NCBI GenBank assembly: GCA_002335605.1 | Contig: BEDY01000001.1 | Span: 930,001-994,000, forward strand | DNA: 64,000 nucleotides | Direction: 5' to 3' | Origin: Prillingera fragicola | Lineage: Eukaryota > Basidiomycota > Tremellomycetes > Trichosporonales > Trichosporonaceae | Shown here: positions 1 through 10,993 of the stretch, piece by piece | Layout of the letters: the number at the start of each line of letters is the position of its first letter | Numbering within the stretch: the stretch's first letter is position 1 | Position numbers and translations under genes: made by a program | Notes under the pieces: generated by a model | Seen by the model: the letters and a program-made list of their open reading frames with translations, nothing else | Databases searched by the model: none | Told to the model about the DNA's origin: nothing

Positions 1-1213
1 CGAGGTCGACTAGCGTATCCGGGTCGTAGGGGCGCTGCGACTCGTGAGTCTCAAAGTCGAGGTCAAACCAGGATGCCAGGCCGTGCATTATTGCCGTGCG
101 CTGGGCGATAAAGTTGATTGGAACCTCAAACTCGAGTAGATCCTCAATGGCGCAGCGATAAAAGTCAAAGGTCATGGGATGACACGGTGCGGCCATGAGA
201 GTGTTGGGCGGAAAGATGCCGACAATCGGCTGGGCGAATGCTTCGGTGCGAGCGGCATCGTACAGGCCAGAGAAGTCGGTTCCGAACAGCGTCTGGTTGA
301 AGAATTGTGCTTTTTGCTCAGTTTCGTTGAAGAGACCCTCGTCCGAGAATGGGCAGAAGAAAATGTGACCAGCAGAGGGCAACAAGTTGCCGCCAACTTT
401 CAAAAACTTGTCGCGGGCCAGCAGGAACGACTCGACCTGGTCGTCAGCATAGCAAAGTCGCCTTTACTCACCATGCGCTCGTGCAACAACATCACACCAA
501 TGGGCTCCGACACAATCGTGTCAACCTTGCCCGTCCGCAGAACATCCTCCTGCACCTTCTTGTCCTCAACCATTCCACGCACGATCCGCACACGGCCAAG
601 AAGGTGCGGATTGCCTTCGCCGCGGTTGGCCTTGTCTACGAGCTTCAATGTCAGTTCACACTCAGATAGTCAATGGTAAGCTTCTACTCACGATCTGAAT
701 CTTGTCCGCCATTGACGATGCTTCCAATGCAATCACCTGCTTGGCCCCTGCTTGCGCCGACATGTAGGACAAGATGCCTGAGCCTGTGTGCCCCGTCAAC
801 ATCCGCATCAGTCAGAGAGCGCCTGGCTGCGTTTTCGCACTCCTGCGCAGCTTTCCTGTTTGTCACGCACCAGCGCCAATGTCCAACACTGTCTTGTCCC
901 GTATCGCCACGGCGGCGTTGCCTAGAATTGCTTTGCGGTAGGTTCCTGTGCGCGATACATCGCCAATCATGTTGGCCCTGGAGCATCAGCAGATAGCCTA
1001 AAGTAAGTTCGCACTGGTTCTGTAGACTCGAGTAGAACTGGAAGTAGACATCCCTGCGCGGTCAGTTTACGAGCAAGATCGTTGCTCACTCGTTGGACTG
1101 CTTGCCCGACTGTCCAGACCTGAAGTATTAGCTCTGTCGGTGAGGGGAATCCATGCGTACTTTGCCTTCTTCTCGTCAGCCACTTTGGCGTCCTCCTGGC
1201 TGACCGCTGCCAT
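1..1213 (-). CDS. CARM1-like type I protein arginine methyltransferase, 3' end outside window
   Basis: The product would transfer methyl groups from S-adenosylmethionine to arginine. Hand splicing of six short introns gives a start at 1213 ([18 protein letters not shown]) and a continuous PRMT core. The segment [19 protein letters not shown] resembles the YFxFY region of the family. It is followed by [10 protein letters not shown], the SAM motif I VLDIGAGSGILS, the acidic post-I strand VIALEAS, and the double-E loop [13 protein letters not shown] near 470-510. The order and the SEPxGxML form match CARM1/PRMT4 better than PRMT1 or PRMT5, but subfamily assignment needs a tree. The beta-barrel begins ([18 protein letters not shown]), and the reading frame runs off base 1, so the THW loop and C-terminus are not visible. 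It is transcribed divergently from the gene starting at 1626. Confidence 0.88.
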
Positions 1214-1625
1214 GTTGCCAGGAATATGATTAGAAGGATGGAAGTGAAAGATTGTTGCAAGAGGTGGAAGACTGACAGGGGTTGACAGAAACGTCAAAGC
1301 GTCCAGTGACGTACCTGGCAGCAACATTGTGGGGACCCCGCATCGGCTGTCACCACTAAGCGACAAGAGATTGAGTGCGGAGGCTGGCCGTTCAGCTCGT
1401 GGATGCATGGCATGCATGGGACTGGTCAGTACGTGTCGACAGAAGTGCTACTGGCCATCGAGCCAGTCACGACACTGGTAGGAACAAAAGTTTGAGACAG
1501 TAAAGTGAGACGAGCTGCCGAGAAATCTGCCACGAGTCTCGGCAACAACCGAACACTACTATCTGCACTACTCACCTTCTAACAACCACCCACCAACCCT
1601 CGTCGTTTCACAGTTCTCCCTTGCC
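1214..1625. promoter_or_regulatory. Divergent intergenic region between the arginine methyltransferase and the EEP-fold gene
   Basis: This roughly 410-base stretch lies between two divergent start codons and must hold both promoters. It is moderately CA/CT-rich just before 1626. I see no clear TATA box, tRNA or additional spliced reading frame. Confidence 0.5.
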
Positions 1626-2924
1626 ATGGTTACTCGCGGCAGAGACCACAACTGCGACCACAACTGCGACGCACCTCAACTGCATCTCATGCACGTACAT
1701 GACACAATGACCGACACCAACATGCCTAGCGCTTCCAAGGCAGTACCGCCAATCCACGTCGCGACCGTCAACGTGTAAGCCAACTTCTGCTGCGCAGCAA
1801 TGGAACTCCTAACACTTGTGCTCAGTCGCTACGATGGTAACCGTGACAATCCCGTCCCCATTCCCTCTTCAGGAGCGATTAACCCGCCCAACCCCGGTCC
1901 CCACCAGAACCCGTATCGCGAGCAGCCATGGGCGGTGCGCCGAAGCCGGCTCGTGGATGCGCTTCTGTCGATGGGCGATCTTGACATTGTGGGATTTCAG
2001 GTGAGGTCATTTCATCCTGCACACGCACTGACGCACAGGAAGTGTACCACTCGCAGCTCCTTGACCTCGGAGCCCTCTTGGGTCCGCGCTTTGAGTGTGT
2101 AGGCGTGGGACGCGACGACGGCAAGCAGGCCGGCGAGTACAGCCCGATCTTCTTTGACAAGTACGTATAGCTTTCTCACAACAACTGACAAGAAGGGAAC
2201 GCTTTGAGCTTGTTAAATGGAAGACGGTCTGGCTGTCGCCCAAACCTGAACTGCCCGGCTCCGTCGGGTGGGATGCGAGCCAGACCCGCATTGCGACCTT
2301 GTTGAGCCTGCACGACCAGTACGCTGGCGGGCAGGTGCATGTCATCTGCACGCACTATGATGACCAGGGGGTCAAAGCACGAGCTGAGAGTAGTCTGCTC
2401 ATCCGCGCTGCAATCCGCGAGTGGGTCGACCACGTCGAGGGCAGTCACTCTGGCCACTCTTCTGCGCCAGTCATTCTCTTCGGCGACTTTAGTGAGTTGC
2501 TCCATGTCGCTTCATGCTGACTCCAGACTCGCCTTCTTCAGAGGATGGGTACAAGAACATTACCTCTCTGAAGGCTCTGCCCTCTGGCGCCAAGTCCTTT
2601 ACCTTCCTGGACTCGTATGTCCACCTCCACGCTCGTTCCGACAAGCACCCGGGCCAGTCACGTCCATATGGTCCTTCGGCAACGTACACCGACTGGTCAC
2701 CTCCTGGGAAGAGCAACACGAGCCGTATTGATTTCATCATGTTGGCAGCACAGGGTGAGCCAGGCCAGAATGCCGAGCGCAATACGCCCGCCGTGGGCCG
2801 TGGCGGATGGAAGTGTACTCAGTATGCTGTGATCGATAACTGGGTGGAGCAGGGAGATGCAGACGGGTGGGTGGGTCGATGGAGTGACCACCGTGCTGTG
2901 AGGGCTACCGTCTGTCGTGCATAG
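1626..2924 (+). CDS. Endonuclease/exonuclease/phosphatase (EEP) fold protein
   Basis: Five exons (1626-1774, 1826-2000, 2039-2160, 2193-2491, 2527-2924) join in frame to about 380 residues. The EEP/DNase I-like fold is indicated by an early VATVNVRYDG strand, GDLDIVGFQEVYHSQ with the metal-binding Glu, VHVICTHYDDQG, the GDFNS motif formed exactly across the last intron, and the C-terminal SRIDFIM and WSDHRAV motifs. These are the usual catalytic Asn, Asp and His elements of Mg-dependent phosphodiesterases in this superfamily. No signal peptide is visible; the first 50 residues are His- and Asp-rich and not obviously structured. The substrate is unknown: family members cut DNA, RNA, phosphoinositides or small phosphoesters. 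The start is the first ATG in a good context (CCATGG). Confidence 0.85.
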
Positions 2925-3107
2925 AGGTGTGTAGAGTGAAGGAGTTATGTCAACAATGGAAGTACTGCAGTACTGTGGAAATCGGAGACGGAATAACCTT
3001 CGGTCATGGCCGCCCGGCAACTCGGTCTCCCATATCCGGCCATCGCCATCTCGCATTCATCTTTCTCACTTCATCTCAACTGCTCACCCCTAAGCAATCA
3101 AGACGCT

Positions 3108-4266
3108 ATGCCTTCTATCCCCGAAAAGTTCACCGGCCAGGCTGCCATGGCCAAGCAGGACGAAAATGCATTCAAGCTTGACGAGTACGCCTACACACCC
3201 AGGAAGTTCACCGAGGGCGACGTGATCGTCAAGATTGAATGCTGCGGTATCTGTGGAGTGAGTGGCTCGAGCTTGGCTCGAGTATAGCGGCATGCTAACA
3301 AACCCACAGTCCGACCTGCACACAATCACCTGCGGCTGGCGCGAACACAAGAACTTCCCCGCCATTGTCGGCCACGAGATTGTCGGTCGCGTGGTGCGCG
3401 CAGGATCCAACACCGAGCACAAGATTGGGGACCGTGTCGGCTTTGGCGCCCAGTGCGGCAGCTGCGGAAAGTGCGCCAACTGCAAACAGGACATGGAGCA
3501 ATACTGCCTCGTGCGCAACACGGGCACGTATGGCTCCAAGACTGGCGATGCTACGCAGCCGTTTACGCAGGGTGGATACGCCGACCAGTATGTGTTGGCA
3601 CGCAGAGTGGAGCTGACAGGCAGCTACCAGGGTCCTGGAGCATTTGCCATTCCTATCCCCGAGGGCCTCGAGTCGACCGTCGCGGCGCCCATGCTCTGCG
3701 CGGGAGTCACAGTCTACTCGCCGCTGAAGCGCTTCGGCGCCGGCCCCGGCAAGAAGGTGGGCGTGATCGGTATCGGTGGTCTTGGCCACTTGGGCGTGCA
3801 GTTCTCGGCCGCGCTGGGAGCAGAGACGTGGGCCATTTCGCACTCGGACAGGAAACGCGACGATGCCAAGGCTATGGGTGCTGTCGGGTTCATTGCCAGC
3901 AAAGACATCAAGGCTGTGCTTAAAGAGCACGCTAGCACGTTTGACTTGATCATCTGCACGAGTTTCCAGGACGACATGCCCATGCAGAAGCTCTACCTCC
4001 CCCTGCTCAAGCCATACGGCAACCTCTGCATCGTCGGTATTCCCAACTCGGGCATTCCGTCGCCCGGAAACGGCGTGCTCGGCAAGAGCGTCTCGGGATC
4101 CATGATCGGAAGCCCGCAGGAACTGCGCGACATGTTCAAGCTGGCCGTCGAAAAGGGTGTCAAGACTTGGGTAGAGAAGCGGCCCATGAGCGAGGCGACC
4201 AAGGCTGTGCAGGACATGCACGAGGGTAAGGCTAGGTACCGATATGTGCTGGTGAACGAGCAGTAG
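3108..4266 (+). CDS. Zinc-dependent, probably NADP(H)-specific alcohol dehydrogenase (cinnamyl-alcohol dehydrogenase type)
   Basis: Two exons (3108-3257 and 3310-4266) encode 368 residues of the medium-chain dehydrogenase family. The catalytic zinc site is seen in CGICGSDLH, split by the intron, and in GHEIVG. The structural zinc lobe is CGSCGKCANC followed by the terminal Cys of MEQYC. The Rossmann fold has GIGGLGHLGVQF, and the following SHSDRKRDDAKAMGA with basic residues after the second strand favours NADP over NAD. This layout matches the fungal ADH6/cinnamyl-alcohol dehydrogenase group, which reduces aromatic and branched aldehydes. The natural substrate cannot be told from sequence. 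It is intact with no nearby pathway partners. The long reading frame on the opposite strand is a codon-bias shadow. Confidence 0.92.
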
Positions 4267-6026
4267 ATAGTGATGGGTATTTATGCAGTTGTAAGTGCAG
4301 CGGCCACATTCTCGGCGGATCGGGGCGTTACATGTGTGGTCGACGAAAATCCGACATCTGCTTCTGAAGAGTAATCCCATGCTTCTCATATCTTCTGACA
4401 CATATCCCCTAAACAACTCTGGGCGCCACTAGTACCGCCTGCCCAGCCCATGGTTCCAACCAGGTGGGTATCGCCACGCAGTCCCGGCAACGGGGGTCCT
4501 GGACAAACGATACATGGTCAGCCGACGGCGACACGGATACGCGGCCGCTGGCGGCGTTGGTGCGGAGAACGAAACCGATGTGGTGGGTATGGGTGCAGTT
4601 CCGCTCCGGAGGCTTGGGCTGTTGCCCGCGGGATAGGTGAGAACGGGCATGGTTGTTTGGGTGGCTGAATTGCTGCTGTGACGTGTGAGAGCGTGCAGCG
4701 GTGTGGTTGCGAGGTCGTGGGTATGTGGGCTCACAATCGTGGCCTCTTTATGACTGTCGTCCATCGCCGCTCTTCGGTAACCTGGAAAGCCAGCTGACGA
4801 TCTTGTGACCGGAGGTCCATGCTTCTGCGCCATCGGTTCCGCACATCCTCACTTCCTCACATTGTCACGAGACTCACAGCACACATAAATGGACTAACGA
4901 GGCCTTGGTCAACGGTATGGGGTGAGTGGGAGAAAAGCTTGTACGGTTGACCGAGCCTGACAGAGGGCGATGAACTGATCCAGGTGGGGTCGGTTGCAGA
5001 TATCCTAACCCGCCTAACGTCCCTTACATGTTTATAGACGGCGGTGAAACCCGAAAGCAAGCACATCATCCTTGGGTCAATGCATTGGTGGTGCTGTCCA
5101 GGCAAGATCGAGCGTGCGGTTTCTGCACTTTGGCATCCACCTTCCTGCCCCGACATCGGCCTTCGTGTACATGTAGTTGAGCCCTGACCACTCCATGGCC
5201 GGGGCTGGTACTTATCGCTTAGAAGCTATGGGGCCCAGCATGACGCTCACTTGTGTCTCTACAGGACTATTGTCTTTTCGAAATCCGAATTGGGGTGACA
5301 GCCATGACTGCCGATTTAATGTGAATTAATTCGTGAGCAAGCAAATGGTCGACAGATCGCGACTGAAGGGTAATGATCAAAATCATCTGAACTTTGCCAA
5401 ACCTGCGTGGCAACTTCATTTCTTTATCCTCCTTACGTGACGTGAGCACGCACTTGTCAGTCACAAAGCGTTGACAGTATGCTTGGCGAGATTTGCGGTG
5501 AATTTTCACCTTGGGCAATCAGTCACAAAAGACCTGCGGTGAACATACCCCGCTCGCGTTACTTCAACTGGTCACAACACAGCACGGACAGCATCATCAG
5601 CACGTAAAAGCAGAGGGAAACAACTGAAACGACCATGCACGGTCAGCACAGCGCGGTCAGTGCACACTTGCAAAAGGCTGCACGGAGTGTGGCGCCACAC
5701 ACGACCTGTGCGCTGATAGTTTTTCCTTTGTCGCGACTGATCCGTCTCCTCACCTCTGGCTGACCCGCGCATGCAAATAACTCAAGTTCAGACAAGTTTC
5801 AAGGAGACCAGCACTGCCTTCGCATGACACCTGATAAACGATGGCACGATCATGCGAGATCGATGCTCTAACCATATGGAAGGTGCTGACATGTGCTATG
5901 AATGGGTATATTAGGGATGCGCGAGTTGTGTTGTATGGTGTGTGCCCCGGGTGCTGTCCCATGGAGGTGCGCATGATGGTATGGAGGATCGTATCGAGTA
6001 CGACGTGGGTGGCTGGGTTGCGCTGT
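4267..6026. other. Gene-poor stretch
   Basis: About 1.76 kb follows the dehydrogenase without a convincing gene. It holds one 134-codon open frame listed separately, several short ATG-less frames, and AT-richer sequence around 5250-5520. There is a TACGTGACGTGA palindrome-like motif near 5434 that resembles bZIP sites. I found no tRNA boxes or transposon-like open frame. Confidence 0.5.
4429..4833 (-). CDS. Possible small hypothetical protein, low support
   Basis: A single-exon frame with a true ATG at 4833 encodes 134 residues rich in Pro, Thr, Ser and Ala, with a basic C-terminal part (YPCRRRL, GLGRRY). I recognise no domain. Codon choice is not clearly biased toward C-ending codons as in the neighbouring genes, and the upstream sequence shows no obvious promoter. 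It could be a chance frame in a GC-rich patch or the 3' exon of a larger unseen gene. It is listed because it is the longest ATG-initiated frame in this gap. Confidence 0.15.
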   Translation of the reverse strand: MAQKHGPPVTRSSAGFPGYRRAAMDDSHKEATIVSPHTHDLATTPLHALTRHSSNSATQTTMPVLTYPAGNSPSLRSGTAPIPTTSVSFSAPTPPAAAYPCRRRLTMYRLSRTPVAGTAWRYPPGWNHGLGRRY

Positions 6027-6252
6027 CTAATGGTGTTGGGGGTGCGGCTGCTGGAAAACGACGCGCAAGCAGTAACCGCAGCGCATAACACCGAGGCCTG
6101 TCGCTGTGTCCCACCAGAACTGGTCGCACTGGTCTGTGATTGGTGTCAGACCAAAGCGCGCCAGTGGAGGACATAAACTTGAAAAAAGACTCACATCCGG
6201 CGTTTTGTCCATACTGATTGCCGTGGCAGGTCCAGCTCCAGCCAGGGTACAT
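6027..6252 (-). CDS. Small spliced Trp/Cys-rich protein, unrecognised family
   Basis: Two exons (6195-6252 and 6027-6133) separated by a 61-nt intron give 54 residues. The intron is textbook for this genome: GTGAGT donor, TCTGAC branch site and CACAG acceptor. The joined product starts MYPGWSWTCHGNQYGQ, continues through YQCDQFWWDTATG to MRCGYCLRVVF, and ends in PHPQHH. Cysteines stand at residues 9, 22, 37 and 40, with a His at 10. The CxxC pair and the WTC opening recall short zinc-ribbon proteins, but I cannot name a family. An in-frame TGA lies 16 codons upstream of the ATG, so 6252 is the natural start. There is no signal peptide. It is too short for ordinary gene finders. Function is unknown; a zinc-binding role is inference only. 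Confidence 0.5.
6134..6194 (-). other. Predicted intron in the small Trp/Cys-rich gene
   Basis: The minus-strand sequence begins GTGAGTC and ends CTGACACCAATCACAG, with 61 bases between the exon borders. Removing it joins a Gly codon and a split TAC codon without a frameshift. It is the main evidence that this locus is a transcribed gene. Confidence 0.55.
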
Positions 6253-8036
6253 TTTGTCCAGAATTGGCGGTGGCAGAGTTGCTGCAGAGGTTCAAGGAGA
6301 GGATAAAAGGAAAGGATGGATAGCAGAGATGATCCCTGCAAACAAGTGTGGAGCTTTGTCGAGTTGTGGGTGACGGGGTCATCCGACAGACGCTTGCCGT
6401 GTTAAATGTGTACGAGAGACGGCAAGTGACAGCCGCTGCGAAGGCCCTATTCTAGGGTGATGCAAGCAAAGGAGCTGGTGCGAAGCAGAGTGCCGCACGT
6501 CTTGGGCGTGTGTGCTTGATGGCTAACGATTGTGGGGATGAGAAAACACAGGAGCCCACATTTTGCTCTCTCTCTTTCTTATTTCAGCCAGTGGTCAACG
6601 CCGAGGCAGCAGCACGGGCACACTGTTGTCGTCGGTCTCCTGCTCGCCCCTCATCCTCCGTCCCCATGACCTGGGCCGAGAGCGAGGTAGACACGCACAG
6701 GTGTTTGCAGACCGAGGACACGTCTGACCAAGTCTAGAGTTGGCCACTTGCTCTCATTGTTAAGTCCTTTCGTTTGGCCCAGAACATTTCTACGCACGGT
6801 CATTGATGGCATGAAACCCGCAGCACTGGCCCAGAAGCAAGGGCCACCTGCTCCCCTCGGCCAGGAGGCCAAGTCAGTGGCTTGACAGAACAGGGATATT
6901 TGTTCCACAAAGTATCACGCATTGGCCTCGTGTGTATGGAGGGGACGAGGTCGTCACTTCACGCATGTTCCTGTGGTAAGAGATCAGCGAGGCGAGAGCG
7001 TGTTGTGGCGTACCGAAACCTGGGGTGCCCAGGCCACGGACAGCTGATGGAAAATGGCCAGATCACAGGGGCTTATCAGCACGCTCCTACCTCATGGCCT
7101 CATGCTGGCTCCAGAAAGCCGGGCCACAGCTAGCCAGCAGCTTTGGCCTGCACGCAACACACCCGGCCATGCACATACATACTCCTGGCGTTTAAGCTGC
7201 GCAGCAGACACGAGGCCCAGATTGAGGCGAAACATGATACAACACGCCATTCATGATCACCACCAGTCCACCTTTGTAGAACGCACGCCCCTGATCAGTA
7301 ACAGCACCCCAATGACTGACCCGACCTTCGTTCTTGCGTGAACTCAATTTGTGGATACATGCGCTTACATAAATCCACACTTTCCACTGCAACCAATTCA
7401 TGGAGTCTTCTGTGTTGGGCAAAGCCTACTTTTTCAAAACAAAGGCAGGGGTTCAGTCTTGCCGAGGAACATCAAGCAACCTGACCAGTGGGTGGGTGAC
7501 TGCGTGGCTCCTTGCGATCCGTCCCTACAGGCATGGAGGGGCAAGCAAGGAGTAGCGAGCTCACGCGGTGATGCACCAAGTGGATTAGAGAGGATTTCGA
7601 GGCAGAGTGTTCAATTACGCGAAACGTACTACTGCAACAGATTAAGAGATGTGCATGAAGAGATGCAGCCACATGTGATACGATACAGGATGTGGTAGAG
7701 TGGATGAAGTGTTTGATCGCCGCGGTAAGTTGTACACAAAATAATTGACTGGAACCGTAATCCTCGTCTGTCTTCTCATCCCAATTGGGAGCAAGTGGCC
7801 TGGCAAGTCTGAGCATCGGGCTGGCCCACTGAAGAGCAGTCTCCGACCAATGCAAGGTCATGAAAGCGCTGTGCAGGAGCAGACTATTGCCACACGGCAA
7901 TCGGCCGTGTCCGAATCCGAATGATGTCCGAGGACCTCCACCTCTGTCGCCCACTTCGGAACGCGCTCTTACGACAACTAGACATCGCCTCATCTCCCCT
8001 CTACTCACCTCTCCTACCAACACTAACAGCTACCCG
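6253..8036. other. Gene-poor stretch upstream of the metallo-beta-lactamase gene
   Basis: About 1.8 kb with no gene I can support. The left part must contain the promoter of the small gene on the minus strand, and the right part the promoter of the gene starting at 8037. A strong pyrimidine tract followed by TTTCAG near 6560-6585 on the plus strand looks like an isolated splice acceptor, but no matching coding exon was found. Short frames of 70-180 codons here mostly lack ATG. Confidence 0.45.
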
Positions 8037-9232
8037 ATGGCATCACTCACGCGTGTGGACAAGCTCGAGTTTCTCATCCTCGTCGACAACGGTGAGCTTG
8101 TCGACCCCTCAGCGCTGACCCAAGTCATTGAGCGGCTAGCTCGCCTCCCACCTGGCTTCCAGCATGAGCTCCCCCAGCACCTCGGCCGCCTTGACGCGCC
8201 GAAGGATGAGCTCACTGGGCTCCCCGTGAGCCGTTTCGAGGACATGTGCTGCGGTGCCCACGGCCTCAGTATCCTGCTCGTGCGTCGCCCACGCCTTCGT
8301 CACTAATGCTAGACGACAACGATTGGGGACCAGAGCTACAACGTCCTCTTTGACGCGGGGCCAGAGGGCCTCTCAATCGACCGCAACGTCGCAGCAATGA
8401 AGACGCAGCTCGGCCAGCTCGACGCCCTGGTACTCAGCCACTGGCACCGGGATCGTAAGCCCCCCTTCCTGCCCAGCTAAAGCCAGACTCGGGCGGCATC
8501 CTCCGCGCCCTCGAGATGCGCAACGCGCAGTCCCCCAACGCACCCCCGCTCCCAGTCGACCTGCACCCGGACCGGCCCATCCGCCGGGGTCTGGCGCCGG
8601 GACCGAAATACATCCCAACGACAAACTTTCTACCCGACCCGTCCTTTGACGAGATTGCGGCTGCGAACGGCAAAGTCGACCTGCACGCTGAAGCCCACGA
8701 GATCCGCGCCGGGGGGGAGTCGACGGGCGTGGGCGTCAGCGGGGAGATTCCGCGGGTGCATCTGTTCGAAAAGGGCCTGCCTGGCGCGGTCACTTGGATG
8801 GAGGAGGAGGGCGGCGACGCGGGGTGGATCACGGACGAACAGCTGCTCGATGAGCGATACCTCGCTGTTGACGTCAAGGGCAAGGGGCTCGTTATCTTCA
8901 GTGCATGCTCGCACGCCGGGATCTGCAATGTTGTCACTGACGCTGTGAGCCGGTTCGACAGGCCCGTGCACATGGTCGTGGGCGGGCTGCACCTCGAGCC
9001 GACGGTCACGCAGCCGGTAGATGAGACGGTCGACTTTCTGTGTCGCCGTGTCGTGCCAAAGCCGGAATGGGTGTTGCCGCTGCACTGCACCGGTATGATG
9101 GCGAGGGGGAAGCTGATCACCGCGTTTGGAAACGGATGTGTCCCCGCTGGAGTGGGTATTCGGACCGTCGTGCAGGGTGAGCAGGAAAAGGAGGCTGGGC
9201 TGGACGCCGTAGAGGTCAAGATTGTAAAGTAG
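8037..9232 (+). CDS. Metallo-beta-lactamase fold hydrolase of the MJ0301/dihydropterin-aminobenzene-phosphate synthase-like type
   Basis: Three exons (8037-8279, 8313-8454, 8487-9232) give 376 residues. The hallmark HxHxDH motif is SHWHRDHSGG, with the second His of DH created across the second intron. Upstream are VDNGEL near the N-terminus and GDQSYNVLFDAGPEG. Downstream are VIFSACSHAGICN, VVGGLHLEP and VLPLHCTG, which supply the remaining metal-binding His residues. This order is typical of the archaeal/bacterial MJ0301 group, often annotated as a dihydropterin-aminobenzene-phosphate synthase. A pterin role in fungi is not established, so only a metal-dependent hydrolase is claimed. The start at 8037 opens directly into the first strand. 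There is no targeting sequence. Confidence 0.85.
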
Positions 9233-10993
9233 TGCATGAAGGTCAAGGGGCTTACACTGCTACTGCCAGCTTCTCATGACTGCTGCTGCCGTGCCAGCAT
9301 CACAGGCCACTGAATGTTCAAGACATGATTGACACGCTGCACACAGACAACACGCTACCTTTGAGCACAGTACAGCTCAGCAGCGGCGCAGCGGCCTGCC
9401 AGGTCCGTTGGTTAGACCACCATGACCGAGCTCACCACAACCATGGGGCACCAGGGTATGCCCATCGGGGCCGAGAGGCTTTGAGGTTGGTCGAGCGGAA
9501 TGGGTAACCCGACCACCCTGACCCCATGGCGGCGCGGTGGCGTGGCGAGGCCGAGCCCAAGCACGAGCTGGCGCTCGTTCGTAAGTGGGCAGTGGTACGC
9601 TGCTGAGCTTTGCTCAATTGAGGCCGGTCGGCGTGTCTGAGACACCGACCGACCTTGTCCGTCAGTCTCACAGCTGTTTGTAACGCGCCTGCCGGCGCCC
9701 ATTAACTCGGCAGGGCTCGCATGCCGCCCTGGAACTGTTTAGCAAAGACGACCAGAGCGGTGATACAGCTGCTTGTCTCGCTGGTAGAGACGTGGAGGAG
9801 CATGCCGATCATATTGCGCAGGCCAGACGACGTGGAGGTGTAGAGTCTACTGGTCCACTAAGACATCATAATAGCCACAGCCACATCCATCGGCCGCCGT
9901 GTGGCAGTGCCGACTCCAGTCCGTCGGCTCAGTCCACTTGCCACTTGCCACTTGCCACTGAGCAATGGCCAGGAATGACTTGGCAAGCGGGCATCTGTTC
10001 GCCGCAGAGCAACCACCAGGCTCCAACCGCGGCGCAACTGCAACTCCAACGAGCATGGGTGGTTTCCCCATCAACTTGTCAATAAAGTGTACCGCCTCTG
10101 CCTATGTCCAAGTCGAGGCACGGAGGATTCCGGATGCACGTGCTCAAGACGCGTAATTGCTTCCGCTGTCTTGGGTCAGGTTGCAGGGGCGCAGAAGAAC
10201 CCAAAAGAGGCAGAAAGGCACCCTGGCCTGGTAAAAAATCACGCACGACGCCCGACCGTGAGTGTGCATTTTTTGTCTGGTCTTTGTCCTTTGTTGGATG
10301 TATGCAACGGCGTCGACAATGAGAGCAATAGATTTGGCCTGTGCTCTCGTTGTAGTTGTGGCAAAGACCTTGTGGCTTACGCATTGGCAGTTTGGGTGGA
10401 GACTGAGCGGAGGGCCGCGTCGCGTCGCGGGGCGGGGCACGGGCCCCGGTGTGCCCGTCCCTCGCTCCCATTCTGCCCCCGCTGGCTGGTGTGCAGGCGT
10501 ACGAGCAGAGGAAGGAGGAGGGAAGGACACGTCGTTCCGAATCACACTCGTCCTGGCTGGGGTGGATCGATGGCGATTGCAGGTGGGTGGTTAAAACACG
10601 CACAGCTATCTCTTTCCTCTCTTCTTCTCTTCACCCAACACTCTTATCACTCACCCATCGTCACAACAGCGCACCCACACCGCGCCAACTACCCAAACCC
10701 TTAGCTCCGTGCAAGGTTCATGTTCTCCAACTCCCTTTGCAGCGCTCACAACTCCCACCGGTACGTTTTCTTCTTGCGCATGTGCAGGGAGAGTGGCACA
10801 GTGATACCCAGCACACGTTGGCGTCCCTCCCGTCTCCGCGTCTCTCCTCACTCGCACAAGCATGCTCCCGTCATGTCCATACGCTGACCCTCTCTCCAGC
10901 GGCATCAACCACACCGCCGCACCCACGCTTAGAAGCAACTAATTGCCACTACCACCTCTGGACCACCGCTTTACAAACAATCACTAAAAAAAA
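9233..10993. promoter_or_regulatory. Upstream region and leader of INO1
   Basis: About 1.76 kb precedes INO1. The last 400 bases are CT- and CA-rich, like a long transcribed leader. They contain a likely 5' UTR intron: GTACGT donor at 10761 and CGCTGACCCTCTCTCCAG acceptor ending at 10899. A run of A residues directly precedes the ATG. The distal kilobase carries several short frames on both strands but none with a recognisable product or convincing splice sites. Confidence 0.45.
10761..10899 (+). other. Predicted 5' UTR intron of INO1
   Basis: A GTACGTTTTC donor, a CTGAC branch sequence and a CTCTCCAG acceptor span 139 bases within the pyrimidine-rich leader. This is an inference from splice signals alone. 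Confidence 0.4.

Noticed and set aside
3295..4416. A 373-codon open frame antisense to the alcohol dehydrogenase gene.
   Set aside because: It lies opposite a conserved enzyme, shows no recognisable domain and has no splice or promoter support.
4429..4833. The possibility that the 134-codon minus frame is a conserved gene.
   Set aside because: No domain, weak codon bias and no promoter; kept in the feature list only at low confidence.
7472..8023. A 183-codon minus-strand frame upstream of the metallo-beta-lactamase gene.
   Set aside because: It starts with TTG, lacks a domain and overlaps the leader of the plus-strand gene.
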